From a virus: a DNA stretch of 64,000 nucleotides. Both the position numbers and the translations under genes were made by a program. Positions 33,575-42,600 of this stretch are shown here, piece by piece. The notes under the pieces are model-generated. The model ran no database searches. It was not told the origin of the DNA and saw only the letters and a list, made by a program, of their open reading frames with translations. The stretch is from IMG/VR virus record IMGVR_UViG_3300020470_005894, positions 29,915 to 93,914 of that record; one strand, given 5' to 3'. Every line of letters begins with the position of its first letter. Position 1 is the first letter of the stretch.

Positions 33575-35567
33575 TTTTATTATTCTCCAAAGATTCAATC
33601 AAATTTTTAATTTCAATATTATTTTTTAGTATTTCTCTTTCTTGATCGTCGTAGTAATTAGGTTCTAATCCTTCAGAAAAACTGTAATTAAGCAAACCAC
33701 CATCTTTTAAGAAAGATCTTTTGCTCTTTCCAGTGTTCTGCATGCCAGCCATGGCTTTCTGCGATTGTGTCAGGCCTCTTCTTTTGTCCAGGCCAGGCTT
33801 GTTGGGCTTGTACCACTTACCCTTTGATTTTTTTGTGCTTGTTTCAATTCTACCATATTCATCTTTCTTCGCTACTAACGAGTTGTCGTCACGCTTTCCT
33901 AACGGAGGTTCGTCTCCGCCACCAGGGGTGGCTAAAAGAGCACCTTCTTCTTCAGCGGGTGGTGTATCTTCTGCCGCAGGAGCCTCGCCGCCCATGTCAG
34001 CGCCCATATCAGCGCCCATATCAGCACCCATATCAGCACCCATATCAGCACCCATATCAGCACCCATGTCAGCGCCGCCGCCGGCTGCAGCTTGTTGGGC
34101 TGCCATAGCCTCACCTACCTGCTCCAGACTAAAGTCGTGCTTTCTATCGTAGAACATCTCAGCTTGCATCCTTTCAAATTCTTCCTCATTAATATTAAGA
34201 ATATTATTCGCAACCCACCTTCTACTGAAATAACCCTCTGTAGCTGTAGCTGCTGCTTCAAATCTAGACTTCCAGTGTTCTAATTCTTGTAATTCTGCTA
34301 ATTTTGAAGGATTATTTAGTGATAGTTTAAAGGATAGAAGATCACTACCACGATAACCTAAAGTAAATAAATGTATTGTAACAATCTTTTCTAATTCTGA
34401 AATTATAGATCTTTGGAGACGCTGAATAGTCCTTGCAAATCTAATATCTTTTTGGGCCAAAGCCGCCTTATCATCGACCGCGCCCTCTGGTTGAGTTAGA
34501 TAAGCCTGTGGTACTTTTAGCGCACTAAAAAGCTTATCTCGTAAATATTTTACATCATCAATATCGCCAGTATACTTACCACCACCAACAGACTCAATTT
34601 TTGTGCCAGAGGTACCACCGCGAACAGGGATATAATAATCCTCCTCAATACTCAGTGGATTGTAACGCAAGTCGACTCTGCCAGTATTGACATCAACAAT
34701 TTGATTTCTCTTCATTTGTGTCATTACATTTTGCATGTACTGCTCAACATCTTGTGGAGGAATATTTCCAACATCAATGTAAAAAGCCCTGCGTTCTGGA
34801 GATCTAACGATACGATACGCCATCACTGCATCCTCTAAGAGAGTAAGCTGACGCCAAATTCTTCTAGCCGGCTCCAAAACAGAAGTGCCATACGGTGCAA
34901 ATTTATCATTACCTAATATTCTAAAATGTGCAACCTGCCAATTCTCCAAAGTTAATCCAGCAGTATTCCACTGATATTGGATGTAGTTAGGGTTGTTTTT
35001 ATCTTCTCCCTCCAAACGCTCGACCTCATGAGAAGGCAAGCCGATTACATTTTTAACACCATCATCCTCTTCAATGTCTAAATAAAGAAAATAATCTCCG
35101 TATTTACACATTGACCGGCACCATCCATAGAGATTATATTCAATATTCATCACATTGTATAGTAATGTCTCAACTACAGATTTAATCTCCTCGTTAGTGC
35201 AAGTTATGTTCAACATGGGCCTGTATACAGAATAGGTGGTCATCTCATCCGCGTATATATCCAGAGCAGATGCAATTTCAGGAGTATATTCCATTTGATC
35301 AAAATCTACGTATCTATCCAACCTGTTTTGATTAGAATAGTAATCGTGGTTTAGGGCATTATAAACTTCGCTATACACAGAAGTTTTAAATTCCTGACCA
35401 CTGGCAGATCTAAAGCGCGAACGATATTTGTCTAACTTTCTTCTTCTTAATCTTCTTGTATCTTGCCTTCGGTAATTAACAATCGGACCAGATAGCAATT
35501 TAGTTAATTGCTTAAAAAGAGGATTTGTAGGATTATTAGGGTTTCTTTTGTTTATTGGTCGCGCCAT
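33558..35567 (-). CDS. 20: Portal vertex protein gp20
   Basis: The 669-residue protein has T4-type portal features: YEVYNALNHDYYS-like text, QMEYTPEIASALDIYADEMT, GWCRSMCKYGDYFLYLDI, AHFRILGNDKFAPYGTSVLE, RRIWRQLTLLEDAVMAYRIV, RSPERRAFYIDVGN and VKYLRDKLFSALKVPQAYL. Twelve copies form the channel at one capsid vertex for terminase and the neck. T4 gp20 has 524 residues. The extra length is a C-terminal tail with seven ADMG units (around residues 500-527) and a polar, Pro/Glu-rich linker. It follows the terminase gene by 7 nt. Confidence 0.94.
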   Translation of the reverse strand: MARPINKRNPNNPTNPLFKQLTKLLSGPIVNYRRQDTRRLRRRKLDKYRSRFRSASGQEFKTSVYSEVYNALNHDYYSNQNRLDRYVDFDQMEYTPEIASALDIYADEMTTYSVYRPMLNITCTNEEIKSVVETLLYNVMNIEYNLYGWCRSMCKYGDYFLYLDIEEDDGVKNVIGLPSHEVERLEGEDKNNPNYIQYQWNTAGLTLENWQVAHFRILGNDKFAPYGTSVLEPARRIWRQLTLLEDAVMAYRIVRSPERRAFYIDVGNIPPQDVEQYMQNVMTQMKRNQIVDVNTGRVDLRYNPLSIEEDYYIPVRGGTSGTKIESVGGGKYTGDIDDVKYLRDKLFSALKVPQAYLTQPEGAVDDKAALAQKDIRFARTIQRLQRSIISELEKIVTIHLFTLGYRGSDLLSFKLSLNNPSKLAELQELEHWKSRFEAAATATEGYFSRRWVANNILNINEEEFERMQAEMFYDRKHDFSLEQVGEAMAAQQAAAGGGADMGADMGADMGADMGADMGADMGADMGGEAPAAEDTPPAEEEGALLATPGGGDEPPLGKRDDNSLVAKKDEYGRIETSTKKSKGKWYKPNKPGLDKRRGLTQSQKAMAGMQNTGKSKRSFLKDGGLLNYSFSEGLEPNYYDDQEREILKNNIEIKNLIESLENNKNETES
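33991..34074 (-). repeat. Seven 12-bp tandem repeats in the portal gene
   Basis: The minus strand carries seven in-frame 12-bp units (consensus GCTGATATGGGT-like, plus-strand unit cccatatcagca) that encode Ala-Asp-Met-Gly. Outer copies differ from the four central ones at two positions, as expected for repeat slippage followed by drift. Confidence 0.9.
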
Positions 35568-35574
35568 TTTTTAT

Positions 35575-37152
35575 TTATCCTTTTAAAAGCCATAAGTGCT
35601 CTTGAAATTTGTCTTTTTTCTTTTGCAGTGCATCCGACGACTTTTTATAGCCGTTCATGCCTGGTATTGCCGTATTCATCTTTCTGTCAGTTGAAGCCAT
35701 CGAGGTCAAAAAGACTTTGTTATACTCAATCGCCCTATGGTTTGAAGCTAAAGCTGTATCTTTCACCCAGCAACCTATTGCACAAGCCATTATAAGATCA
35801 TCATTGTGTTTTTTCATAGCTTGTGGTTTTCCATTGTGCCAAACAAAAGTCTTCATCTCATTATAAAGTCTTTTTGACTTAATTTTAAGTAGTTTATTTC
35901 TAACAAACTCTTCTAACTTCGAAACAACTAAAGGTCGGGTCTTTGAAGTTGTGGAAAACCCTGGTGTAACACCCATAGAATCAGATAAGTGCGGCTCAAC
36001 GTGTTCATGAGTTGATTTTCTAGAGTAGTATATATTAGGATATCCCAAATCTTCAAGCTTTGTCAGAGTCGCCCAGCCCACGGAGTTGTTCTCTACAACA
36101 ACCATACAATCCCCAAACTCTCTACCTGTTTGGTTGACAAGGTCGGCAAAAATATCAGGTGTGGCCTTGCCTTTATACTCGGCAACTATAGTGTTGGTGT
36201 CTAAATTGAATATATGAAAACTAGAATAATCTTGTCCGTCGCCTCTAGCTACATCTGCAGATAGCATATAAGAGTTTTCAGGAGAATATTCCTCCCATAT
36301 CCATAAATTTCTATCAAATCCAGTCTTATGCTTGGGGTCTTCTAATTCAAAACTTATCCTCTCCATATCTTCTGGGTGAAAAACAGTCTCACCAGACATG
36401 TTAAAGTTGCATTGTAGCTCCTGAGCAATTTGACGACGAGACATGTTTTTTGTCTCTTTCTCAAACCAGCCTTGATCACGGTCGGGATGCACATCCCAAG
36501 GCAATGTCACTAAGTGAAAATCGTTTTTTTCTATTTCTGCGTCGACGCAAGTCTGGTGAAACCAATTGCCAACACCATTTGGTGTTGACAGGGCAATGCA
36601 ACGACCACCAGTTGATAGTGTGGGATATAAGCCAGTCCACAATTCATCCAAGCCTTCAACGTGTGCAGCCTCGTCAATAACCAAAAGTGACAAAGCTTCA
36701 GAACGACCTGCATCTGAACTAGTAGAAGATGCTTTAATTTGAGATCCATTAGAAAGTTCAAAAGAAGTTCTGTTATCAATAGAAATTTCTGATATTCTCA
36801 TCCAGCTTGGAAGATGCTTGTGAATAGCTTTCACTTTTTTAACAAGATTCGCCGCTGTGCCAAACTTAGTTGCAATTACTAGCACATTTTTGTCTCTATG
36901 AAAAAGCATCATCCAAGCCACATAAGCGGCAGTAATTGTTGATATTCCAAGCTGACGTGCTTTCAATATCACAGTAAACCTGTGATCGTTATAGCTGCTA
37001 ACTAGATCTGTTTGAAAATCATAAGTCTTAAACGGTATCAACCCTTTCATTGGGTGTGATATCTTTGCATAATTGTTAATGAAGTATATTGGATCCTTGC
37101 CAGATCTAAGAATCTCTTTCACTATATCTTCTTTCGAAAGAGTAAAAGCCAT
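35575..37152 (-). CDS. 17: Large terminase subunit gp17
   Basis: This 525-residue packaging motor has an ATPase with Walker A-like KARQLGIST near 64-72, Walker B LLVIDEAA at 156-163, and the coupling motif ALSTPNG near 187-193. A C-terminal RNase H-type nuclease follows, with D300 in SADVARGDGQDYSS, E354 in MVVVENNS and a late Asp in NDDLIMACAIG. It cuts concatemers and pumps DNA into the prohead through the portal. T4 gp17 has 610 residues. No small terminase (gp16) was recognised next to it. The start overlaps no other gene, with a weak RBS (AAGCTTTAAAAG). Confidence 0.94.
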   Translation of the reverse strand: MAFTLSKEDIVKEILRSGKDPIYFINNYAKISHPMKGLIPFKTYDFQTDLVSSYNDHRFTVILKARQLGISTITAAYVAWMMLFHRDKNVLVIATKFGTAANLVKKVKAIHKHLPSWMRISEISIDNRTSFELSNGSQIKASSTSSDAGRSEALSLLVIDEAAHVEGLDELWTGLYPTLSTGGRCIALSTPNGVGNWFHQTCVDAEIEKNDFHLVTLPWDVHPDRDQGWFEKETKNMSRRQIAQELQCNFNMSGETVFHPEDMERISFELEDPKHKTGFDRNLWIWEEYSPENSYMLSADVARGDGQDYSSFHIFNLDTNTIVAEYKGKATPDIFADLVNQTGREFGDCMVVVENNSVGWATLTKLEDLGYPNIYYSRKSTHEHVEPHLSDSMGVTPGFSTTSKTRPLVVSKLEEFVRNKLLKIKSKRLYNEMKTFVWHNGKPQAMKKHNDDLIMACAIGCWVKDTALASNHRAIEYNKVFLTSMASTDRKMNTAIPGMNGYKKSSDALQKKKDKFQEHLWLLKG

Positions 37153-37155
37153 CTT

Positions 37156-37674
37156 TTAAAGCTTGTGCTTGTTCCCGCCTTGGCTTAAAAACTTTTTGAA
37201 TTCTTTTTCCAATGGCGGCGGGCCGTCGCCGGAAGCAACGTCTTCTACATTTTCCATATCGCCAATTTTGTAGGTGCATCTGGCAGTGGCCCAACATCGA
37301 GCGCGACTGGATGATTCAACCCTAATGCTTGGGTCTCCTTGCTTAGTCAAGGTGATTCCTTTTCCTGTGTTAGATTTAAATCGTTTTTTTAATTCTTTAA
37401 TTATTTTTGCCATCATTCGGCCAACCTCAGTTTCAAAATCTTGGTTGTATATCTCTCTTAGCCTGACATCTGTATGATAAGAGAGGATTAGAGTTTGCCC
37501 GGAGACACTAATATTAAACCCATCCATTACCCTAGATCCGTAGATTGGGTGTCCTTGCTCTCTTTTTAGCCCGATCTTTACCGGTGTTCCATCTTTATTG
37601 ATAGCTCCATCGTATCCAATATCTGCAGCTGCCTGAGCAAGACTTGTTATTTTATCAACTACTTTTTGTGACAT
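37156..37674 (-). CDS. Unknown protein directly before terminase
   Basis: The 172-residue protein contains an amphipathic beta/alpha core (GFNISVSGQTLILSYHTDVR, then VGRMMAKIIKELKKRFK) and a basic stretch (KGITLTKQGDPSIRVESSSR). Conserved-looking WATARCTYKIGDMENV follows. It does not show the helix-turn-helix expected in a small terminase. The gene overlaps the upstream Zn-ribbon gene by 20 nt and ends 3 nt before gp17. A packaging or neck role fits the context, but the function is unknown. Confidence 0.6.
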   Translation of the reverse strand: MSQKVVDKITSLAQAAADIGYDGAINKDGTPVKIGLKREQGHPIYGSRVMDGFNISVSGQTLILSYHTDVRLREIYNQDFETEVGRMMAKIIKELKKRFKSNTGKGITLTKQGDPSIRVESSSRARCWATARCTYKIGDMENVEDVASGDGPPPLEKEFKKFLSQGGNKHKL

Positions 37675-38050
37675 GTTCTGGTCTCCATCCTTTTAGCCAT
37701 CTGTCTTCTCGGTGATGTACATATTGAATATAACACTTATAGCAACATTGAAATTTTGTGTAAACTGCATCGTCATAATCTGTCTTCAACCTACTTGAAC
37801 AAACGGGACATGATAAATTCTTGTCTTTATTAAATAGTTTTTTACTTATTAAAATACCGTTAACATTTTCTGGCTCTGAATATGTTTCACTTTTTCTTTG
37901 CTTTTTAACCATTTCTTGCAGCTGCTCAAGATAAGCTTCTTCTTTTTCCTTGTCCCAATGCGAAGCAGGATTTTCTATAGCTTCTTGGCCATATTTTTTC
38001 TTAATGGCTTTTTCTAGTGCTGCGATATAATTTAGATCTTCCTCTTTCAT
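37655..38050 (-). CDS. Zn-ribbon protein
   Basis: The protein has 131 residues. The first 60 are charged and helical. A zinc ribbon follows: CPVC at 81-84 and CCYKC at 102-106, then a basic end (HHREDRWLKGWRPEHVTKSS). Its start overlaps the stop of the upstream gene (ATGA); a longer frame without an RBS exists. Small zinc ribbons like this may bind nucleic acid or a packaging protein. The family is not one I can name. Confidence 0.65.
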   Translation of the reverse strand: MKEEDLNYIAALEKAIKKKYGQEAIENPASHWDKEKEEAYLEQLQEMVKKQRKSETYSEPENVNGILISKKLFNKDKNLSCPVCSSRLKTDYDDAVYTKFQCCYKCYIQYVHHREDRWLKGWRPEHVTKSS

Positions 38051-38505
38051 CTTGCGATTTCCACACTGGCATAAAATACTGCCACAGATAATAATATTCC
38101 AACTGTTAATCCTCCAAGTACCCACCATTCTGTGTGGTTGGGCTTCATTTCTTCTTTCAACATTAAATTAAGATCGTTAATTTGTTGTTCTTTAATGACA
38201 AGAGTCTGCTCATGAATCTTTTTTAAAGAGTCGTAATCAATCTTCAGCAGATCATAAGCCATGCGTTTATCTGCAAGATCACTTTGAAACTCTTTTCTTA
38301 ACTGCAGTTCAATCTCCATACGAAGGTATTTTTGATCAACAATCATTTTTGATGCCGCAACTGAATCAAGCAACACGCCAGGGTATGGTGCTTTTTCATC
38401 TAGAGCCAGCGAGGTAACTTTACCTTGTAGTTCATTAGCATTAGCTTGCAATGGCAGCAAAAATATTGTGATTGCAACAAAGCAAGATATAATCTTTCTT
38501 AACAT
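38047..38505 (-). CDS. Signal-peptide protein with coiled coil and C-terminal membrane segment
   Basis: The 152-residue protein starts with a clear signal sequence (MLRKIISCFVAITIFLLPLQ, likely cut after ANA near residue 23). A coiled coil occupies about 60-118, and a C-terminal membrane segment lies at 127-147 (WVLGGLTVGILLSVAVFYA). The bulk would therefore sit in the periplasm, anchored by its end. With the adjacent gene (N-terminal membrane anchor plus coiled coil) it resembles a pair that spans the periplasm, so a spanin-like role in lysis is possible. No lipobox is present, so it is not a classical outer-membrane spanin. Confidence 0.55.
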   Translation of the reverse strand: MLRKIISCFVAITIFLLPLQANANELQGKVTSLALDEKAPYPGVLLDSVAASKMIVDQKYLRMEIELQLRKEFQSDLADKRMAYDLLKIDYDSLKKIHEQTLVIKEQQINDLNLMLKEEMKPNHTEWWVLGGLTVGILLSVAVFYASVEIAR

Positions 38506-38508
38506 ATA

Positions 38509-38910
38509 TCACCTATTCTTAAAAAATTCGACGCTAAGAATTTTTGCAATATCTTCTGCTAGCTTGTCGGGCCTATCCTTGTTTTTTTCAATTGTTTCAG
38601 CAAGCTCTTTTTGTTTTTCAACTTCAAGCTCTTCAATTTTAATGTTGTGCTCTTCTTCAATCTTTTTGATTTCTTCAACATGCTCTTTGACAACTTCGTC
38701 TTTCTTAACGTCTTTTTCCTCATTAATTTCCTTAATTACTTTTATTTCTTTTTCATAATTTTCTTTTTGTTTGGATAGCATGCTAAACAACTTCTCTCTA
38801 GAAGAGCGGCCAGACATAGCAGAAAATATCAACAATACTATTATAACAGGCCAATACCAATAATGTTTAACCCATGTCCAGACTTTTTTCCAAAAAAGTG
38901 CAGTAAGCAT
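38509..38910 (-). CDS. Inner-membrane coiled-coil protein, i-spanin-like
   Basis: The 133-residue protein has one N-terminal membrane segment (about 17-33, YWYWPVIIVLLIFSAM) and then a long charged coiled coil of Lys and Glu (about 40-115). This is the layout of inner-membrane spanins, which link to a partner in the outer membrane after the wall is cut. AGGAG lies 6 nt before ATG 38910. The neighbouring signal-peptide protein is the natural partner. Specific spanin identity is not shown. Confidence 0.5.
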   Translation of the reverse strand: MLTALFWKKVWTWVKHYWYWPVIIVLLIFSAMSGRSSREKLFSMLSKQKENYEKEIKVIKEINEEKDVKKDEVVKEHVEEIKKIEEEHNIKIEELEVEKQKELAETIEKNKDRPDKLAEDIAKILSVEFFKNR

Positions 38911-38920
38911 TTTTTAGCTC

Positions 38921-39376
38921 CTATAGATCGTCATCATCGTCGGGGACCACGGGGTGCTCTTGCATCTTTTGCTTGGCCAGTGGAGAAGAAAATAGCTGAA
39001 TAAGAGGGTCTTTGCCAACAGGCACAATCCTTGCGGCGCTTTGAAGCTTTTGTGCATTGGCCAAATTATCTGCTGTTTCTTCTTCCATTCCCACCGCGGT
39101 GGCGATTGCTCTAACCGCTTCAACTGAGATAGAATCTTGAAGTTCTTCTGGCAGAAGCGGAGGAAGACCATACTCCCTGCGGCCGGGTGTATTTTTCACT
39201 AAGTCATTGTACATGACAAACAGCTCACCTAAGAGAGTACCATATTCATCTAGATCGCCTGATTGGCCAAGAGCTTGGGCGCGCCTAGCATATTCCTTGG
39301 GTGATAAAGTCAAGCCCTCTGCTAACTGCTGTTCCTCGTTAACAAATCTTCTAAAGTTTTCAAAAAGCTCTTTCAT
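38921..39376 (-). CDS. Unknown acidic helical protein
   Basis: The 151-residue protein begins MKELFENFRRFVNEEQQLAE, a helix like that found at the start of several small marine-phage proteins. It continues as mixed helices (PKEYARRAQALGQSGDLDEY) and ends in an acidic tail of Asp. ATG 39376 overlaps the end of the holin-like gene and has GGGAG 7 nt before it; a frame from 39397 has no RBS. No enzymatic motif is visible. It sits within the membrane-protein cluster. Confidence 0.55.
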   Translation of the reverse strand: MKELFENFRRFVNEEQQLAEGLTLSPKEYARRAQALGQSGDLDEYGTLLGELFVMYNDLVKNTPGRREYGLPPLLPEELQDSISVEAVRAIATAVGMEEETADNLANAQKLQSAARIVPVGKDPLIQLFSSPLAKQKMQEHPVVPDDDDDL

Positions 39377-39378
39377 AT

Positions 39379-39573
39379 TCAGCTCCCATGCTTCCACTTT
39401 GTTGCTAAGTCAACCAAAGCTTGTGACCCGATGTAAGCTAGCGTCACCGCAACCCAATCTTCACTTGTTAGGGCATTCATATATACTAGGTATGTAGCAG
39501 TACCCCATGCCAAAAACTTTCTTGAGATAAATCTCTCAGTGTGCTTGTCAAGCCATGCTCTTACTTCTGCCAT
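39379..39573 (-). CDS. Small two-helix membrane protein, holin-like
   Basis: The 64-residue protein carries two hydrophobic segments (about 19-36 FLAWGTATYLVYMNALTS and 40-57 WVAVTLAYIGSQALVDLA) with a short turn and a charged N-terminus, ending in KWKHGS. This is the shape of class II holins. It lies before spanin-like genes, the usual lysis order, and has its own ACTATTTA element and TAGGAG. No endolysin gene is visible in the window, so lysis assignment is tentative. Confidence 0.5.
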   Translation of the reverse strand: MAEVRAWLDKHTERFISRKFLAWGTATYLVYMNALTSEDWVAVTLAYIGSQALVDLATKWKHGS

Positions 39574-39594
39574 TGTTTTGGTCTCCTAATATAC

Positions 39595-39602
39595 TAAATA
39601 GT
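39595..39602 (-). promoter_or_regulatory. ACTATTTA element before holin-like gene
   Basis: The minus strand reads GAACTATTTAGTATATTAGGAG, immediately after the stop codon of the Mre11-Rad50 fusion and 22 nt before the holin-like start. Confidence 0.4.
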
Positions 39603-42600
39603 TCATTCATTTACATATGCCTTTCCATTTATTTTCTCAATCATAATCTGACTATCAACAATGTCTTTGAGAGAATCTAAGTGAGAGATTAAAAGCACAG
39701 TCTTAAACTGTGTTTTGATCATATCTAGAATTCTAATGAAGCCTTCCATATTTTCTGCGTCTAAAGCTGTCCCGGGCTCATCTAAAATAAATATATCTCC
39801 CTTTGGAAGGGTGGAGACATTCAACAAAGCTAATCGGATCGCCATGGCTGCAATTGTTTTTTCTGCTCCAGACCCCATCTCGATAGGTCTTGCGTCATAG
39901 CTTGGGTGCTTGATAAGAATGTCTAGCTTTTTATCATCATTTTCAAAAAAGATATCAAATTCAACAATATTGGTTAAAATCTTTGAAATCTCGTCGTTGA
40001 TTAAAGGCAGGCGTTTTTTAATGATATCATAAGATATGCCATTTGGATGTGTACATCTCATAAATAAGTCTGCAGTTGTATACTCTTCCTGCATATCTAA
40101 AAATTTCTGCTTATGTTCTTTTAATTCTGTATTTTTTTGTTCATATCTGCCAACTGAGGTATACAAATCAATAAGATTTTTCTTTAAAACAACTGACTCA
40201 TCGTTACAGAAGTCAATTTGTTTGCTAATTTTATCTCTCTCAAGAACTAATTGTTCAAAATTTTCAATAACTTCTCTATTTTGCTCATATAATTGTTCTT
40301 TCTCCTCTAAATTTTCTAAGAAATTTTTTGCTTTCAAGAGTTTAATTTTATCTTTTTCAACATCAATCTCTAATTGTGAAACATCTTCACGCTTTGTAAC
40401 TCTTTTCTCCATTAAAAGCTGATATTTATCATAGTATTCGTTAATTTTGTGAGTATCAAGCTCTTTTAATTTTGAATTAATTGTTATCTTATTAAGAGAA
40501 AGTTGGTTAATTCCTATCTTTACTCTATTGGTATCGTCCAAAGTGTTTCTGGCATCTTTAACAAAATGACAACGATCGCTAAGTTTTATAGAGCATGGGA
40601 TATTTTTTAGAAGATTTAATTTTGTATCAATTACTCCTCTTCTGGCCTCATATGTTAAGATCTCCTCTTCAATTTGTTGCAGCCTCTGTGTATATTCACT
40701 AGCAATTTGTTTTTTAGAATTAACGTCTTCAATGTCAAAGCCATTAAGGAAATTTTCAATTTTCTGTAAAAAGTTTTTTTCATTTACCAGTGCCTCCTTC
40801 TTTTTTGTTAGGTTGACATCTAGTATTGTAGCCTGCTTTTTAATCTTCTTGAGGTCTCTAACTACTTTCTTGATATCAACCACTTCTTCTGGAATAGAGT
40901 TGATTTGATGCTCAATATTTTTAAAATTGTCTTGTAAAATTCTTAATTCTTCTAATTTTTGCTTCTCTAGTCTCTGCTGGTTGAGCATCTTAGTTTCAAT
41001 GCGCGCAAATTCAGTATTTGACAGCTGAATTTCGCTATCAAAATCCCTATCTTCCATCTTTCTTATCGCGCCTTTTAAATCAGAACAATCATCTTTTACT
41101 AATTTAAACTTTTTTTCAAAAATTTCTAAATCTAAAAACTTAGCTAAAATTTCTTTTCTACGTGTAGAGCCTTCGTTAATATATGAAAGAGAGTCTAGTT
41201 GGCTAGCCATTGAAGTAGTCAAAAAATCATCGATAGTGCCGAAAATTTTACGTATATTTTTATCTGTTTCATTTCTGGTAATCCCATTCAATGGTGTTTC
41301 TGTACCAGTTGCGTTATCATATACAGAAAATTCTATATCTGTTTTTGCCTCATCAGTTTTTTTGCCTTTTAGAGTCTTTACATACTTTTTACTAACTCTT
41401 TCAATTTTATATGTCTTTGTACCAATATCAATTTCAACATAACCGCGGCAATCCTGCTCTTCTTGGTTGATTAAATTAAAATTACGACGATTATTCTTTG
41501 ATGTAGTATTGTAGATCGTATATAACATACTGTCAATAATACTAGATTTTCCAGAAAAATTCTTTCCCAAAATACCAACAACACCGTCTAACTTTGAAAA
41601 ATCAATCGAGTTGGATTCACCATAATTAAAGAGATTATCCCACTCTAGCTTCTTTAGCTTCCAATTGATGTTTCTTCGTATGTCCTCTTCTTCTTCAACT
41701 ACAGTATTGTATTTACGATTCATTTCATAAACCCGCTTAAGGGTTTCATCGTCTGGCTGATAATCGTTTAAATACTCATTAATAAACTGCTCTTGCACTG
41801 CAATATCACGAAGATCTTCCTGAAAAAAAGAATTTGTTAAAGATTCTACGCTGCCTCTCTCTCCCGCAGATCTGCTAAGATAAGTCACGCTCTCTGGTTT
41901 AAATCGAACCTTTGCAACATCGACCGCGCGGCGTACAACATCTAAAGGTAAGTTATTCTCAGAAATAAGCCTTAATCTAGCACTTTTTTGTACATTTAGC
42001 TTGTTAGGCAGCCTACCCTTAGGAGTAAGCTTAACAGTTACAAAAGGTTTAGGATTTTGCAAAATTATATGCTTACAGGTAAAGTTATCTTTATCTAGAA
42101 TGTCCCATAATAGAAAACCCTTGTCGTTTGTTTCGCCATGGTTTTGTTGCACCGTTGATCCGCAGTATCTAATTTTACCACTTTTGTCGAGCGACTGGTT
42201 GGTTTTGTGAATATCTCCAAGAAAACCATAGTCGAAATTATTAAAAATGTTGATATCATCGTCGCCATGCTCCATTTTCCAGCCAGTATCAGTCTTTACG
42301 CCGCCAACAGAACCGTGATACAAAGCAATATTAATTCGCTCATAGCTGGTGGGATTCTGCCAATTGTCTCTGTCAAAAACTGAAAGAACGTTAATAGTAA
42401 ATTGATCATCTAATCTCACCTCCCCTGAGTCCTTAAGTAAATATAAGCTTGGATGATTTAAAGCAGAAACTATAGGTGTTAAAGCATCTTGGCGGCTTGA
42501 GTTTTTTAAATTACCGTCATGGTTGCCAAGAATCACGTAAGTTGGTGCAATATCCGCCAAGTTTCTAAGAAAATCCGAACACATCTCAACAAACTCAGGG

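Noticed and set aside
33991-34074. CRISPR-like array
   Set aside because: Repeats are only 12 bp, contiguous, in frame and without spacers.
33721-34152. Plus-strand frames opposite the portal tail, with ISAP-type repeats
   Set aside because: The repeat is the reverse complement of the ADMG units in the portal gene; no independent coding signal.
37156-37674. Small terminase (gp16) directly before gp17
   Set aside because: The position fits, but the protein lacks a helix-turn-helix and the central coiled coil expected of gp16.
31991-37838. Two more copies of the ACTATTTA 8-mer at 31991-31998 and 37831-37838
   Set aside because: Both lie inside coding sequence with no gene start just downstream, so they are treated as background.
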